Below are positions 63,456 to 64,000 of a stretch of DNA of 64,000 nucleotides, piece after piece. Position numbers and translations under genes: made by a program. The notes under the pieces were generated by a model. That model made no database searches, was not told the origin of the DNA, and worked only from the letters and a program-made list of their open reading frames with translations. Every line of letters starts with the position of its first letter. The first letter of the stretch is position 1. The DNA is from an uncultured Blautia sp. (lineage in GTDB: Bacteria > Bacillota > Clostridia > Lachnospirales > Lachnospiraceae), in NCBI GenBank assembly GCA_900540785.1, contig UQHF01000011.1, positions 1-64,000 of the forward strand, written 5' to 3'.

Positions 63456-63590
63456 GAAAAGAAAAATATTCTGACAGAAAAAGTAGAAATTTACTTTCAT
63501 AGTTTTTCAGATGTCAAAAAAGGAAGAAAAAATAGCAAATTGCACAAAGAATGTAGATGGATGTGGATTGTACAAATATAAGTACAAAAG

Positions 63591-63680
63591 TTTTCCACAT
63601 ACGGAATGTCCCATAAACTGTGGAAAATCTAGTTATACACAAAATTATCCACATTATCCACATGGAAAGTATGTGGATTA
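63591..63680. other. Cluster of DnaA boxes
   Basis: Three tandem boxes TTATACACA (63633-63641), TTATCCACA (63645-63653) and TTATCCACA (63654-63662) match the DnaA consensus. Near-matches lie at 63591-63599 (TTTTCCACA), 63619-63627 (minus strand, TTTTCCACA) and 63672-63680 (minus strand, TAATCCACA). An AT-rich stretch (63700-63765) follows. The set looks like part of a DnaA-binding locus, but no dnaA or rpmH is visible, so an oriC call is not supported. Confidence 0.75.
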
Positions 63681-63766
63681 GCAGATTTACATAAGAAGTT
63701 GATAAACAAGTGTTTTGTTAAAAAAGTATAAAATTATATAGAAACACAAAAAAATGTAAAAAAGGG

Positions 63767-63898
63767 TTGACTTTTTTGGAATCAGTCCCTCACATAAATT
63801 TAACATAAAATGACAGAATATTACATAAATGGCAGAGTGAAACAAGGCTCTGTTCTGTAAAAAAAGAAGTCTCTCGCTGCGGAGAGACTTCTTTTTTT
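63767..63898 (+). ncRNA. Possible small transcript after a TTGACT promoter element
   Basis: TTGACT at 63767-63772 could be a -35, though no clean -10 follows. A stem GCAGAG/CTCTGT inside ACAGAA/TTCTGT (about 63813-63858) runs into a perfect terminator. No start codon or frame is convincing. The order fits a short untranslated RNA, but the evidence is weak. Confidence 0.25.
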
Positions 63899-63899
63899 A
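63859..63899. terminator. Bidirectional terminator before the last partial gene
   Basis: GAAGTCTCTC and GAGAGACTTC pair around GCTGCG; A-run and T-run flank the stem on either side. It can serve both the plus-strand region and the minus-strand gene ending at 63897. Confidence 0.9.
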
Positions 63900-64000
63900 G
63901 CCTGCATTTTCTTTCATTCTTTTAATTACTTTTAACCTTGTAAACTCTTCTCTTTCTTTTTCTTCCAGGGCATTTGTAATGTCCTTTGTAAGAGCCTCAA
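63897..64000 (-). CDS. Unidentified protein, C-terminal 34 residues (truncated by window)
   Basis: The minus-strand frame ends at TAA (63897-63899). The visible C-terminus is a charged helix: about EALTKDITNALEEKE, then REEFTRLKVIKRMKENAG. I do not recognise the family. It is convergent with the NlpC gene across the DnaA-box region. Confidence 0.55.
   Translation of the reverse strand, partial: EALTKDITNALEEKEREEFTRLKVIKRMKENAG

Noticed and set aside
63591..63765. Calling oriC
   Set aside because: DnaA boxes alone are not enough; no dnaA, dnaN, rpmH or gidA is seen within the window.

Overview
The window looks like chromosomal DNA of a Gram-positive gut anaerobe of the Lachnospiraceae (Blautia-like acetogens fit best). 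Reasons: purine-rich Shine-Dalgarno sites, low-to-medium GC, YesN/YesM-type two-component pairs, RbsABC-type sugar transporters in tandem, a T-box leader, a yybP-ykoY riboswitch and corrinoid methyltransferase genes. The genus is inferred, not shown. I saw no rRNA, tRNA, CRISPR array, transposase or phage gene.

Layout. Positions 1-168 are the 3' end of rplA (ribosomal protein L1) and its terminator. Positions 236-41898 form an accessory island of four complete ribose/galactose-type sugar ABC systems, each with its own regulator. System A (236-9679): AraC-type response regulator, YesM kinase and a receptor-like binding protein, then binding protein, ATPase and permease, followed by a UroD-family methyltransferase-like protein and an L-rhamnose mutarotase-like protein. 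System B (9930-17820): binding protein, ATPase and permease, then a membrane-anchored paralogue of the binding protein, a NarL-type kinase and regulator, and an orphan family-1 binding protein. System C (17925-30134): ATPase, permease and binding protein, D-lyxose isomerase, a second AraC-type regulator/kinase pair, a double ABC protein with both ATP sites destroyed, and ROK kinase, SIS isomerase, PfkB kinase and class II aldolase. System D (30397-41898): AraC regulator, AraGHF-like transporter, two UroD-family methyltransferases, a divergent PocR-like regulator, a corrinoid protein and a RACo-type reductive activator with an unusual N-terminal extension.

The rest is mostly housekeeping. Positions 41943-45738 hold a Met-type T-box leader, a degenerate 52-bp tandem array, metG, a DUF4430 protein and an ECF S-component. 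Positions 45735-48551 hold a manganese riboswitch and a P-type cation ATPase. Positions 48711-49156 hold two long palindromic elements. Positions 49210-53360 hold moaC, a mogA-like gene, a MOSC gene, tatD, a YwqG gene, a frameshifted gene and a DUF5071-like gene. Positions 53451-58149 hold a two-component system with an ABC/FtsX exporter. Positions 58161-61445 (minus strand) hold CapA-like and DUF885 proteins. Positions 61564-63455 hold a thioredoxin reductase and an NlpC/P60 protein. The end holds a DnaA-box cluster and the 3' end of an unidentified minus-strand gene.

Working model (inference). The island imports several sugars or sugar derivatives. Systems A and D may also strip methyl groups from imported O-methyl or glycosidic compounds. 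The UroD proteins would pass the methyl to the corrinoid protein, and RACo would re-reduce oxidised cobalt. System C would route a hexose or pentose through isomerisation, two phosphorylations and aldol cleavage to triose phosphates. The sugar-coupled corrinoid methyltransferase set and the ATP-dead ABC protein in a sensor operon are the best candidates for undescribed biology here.
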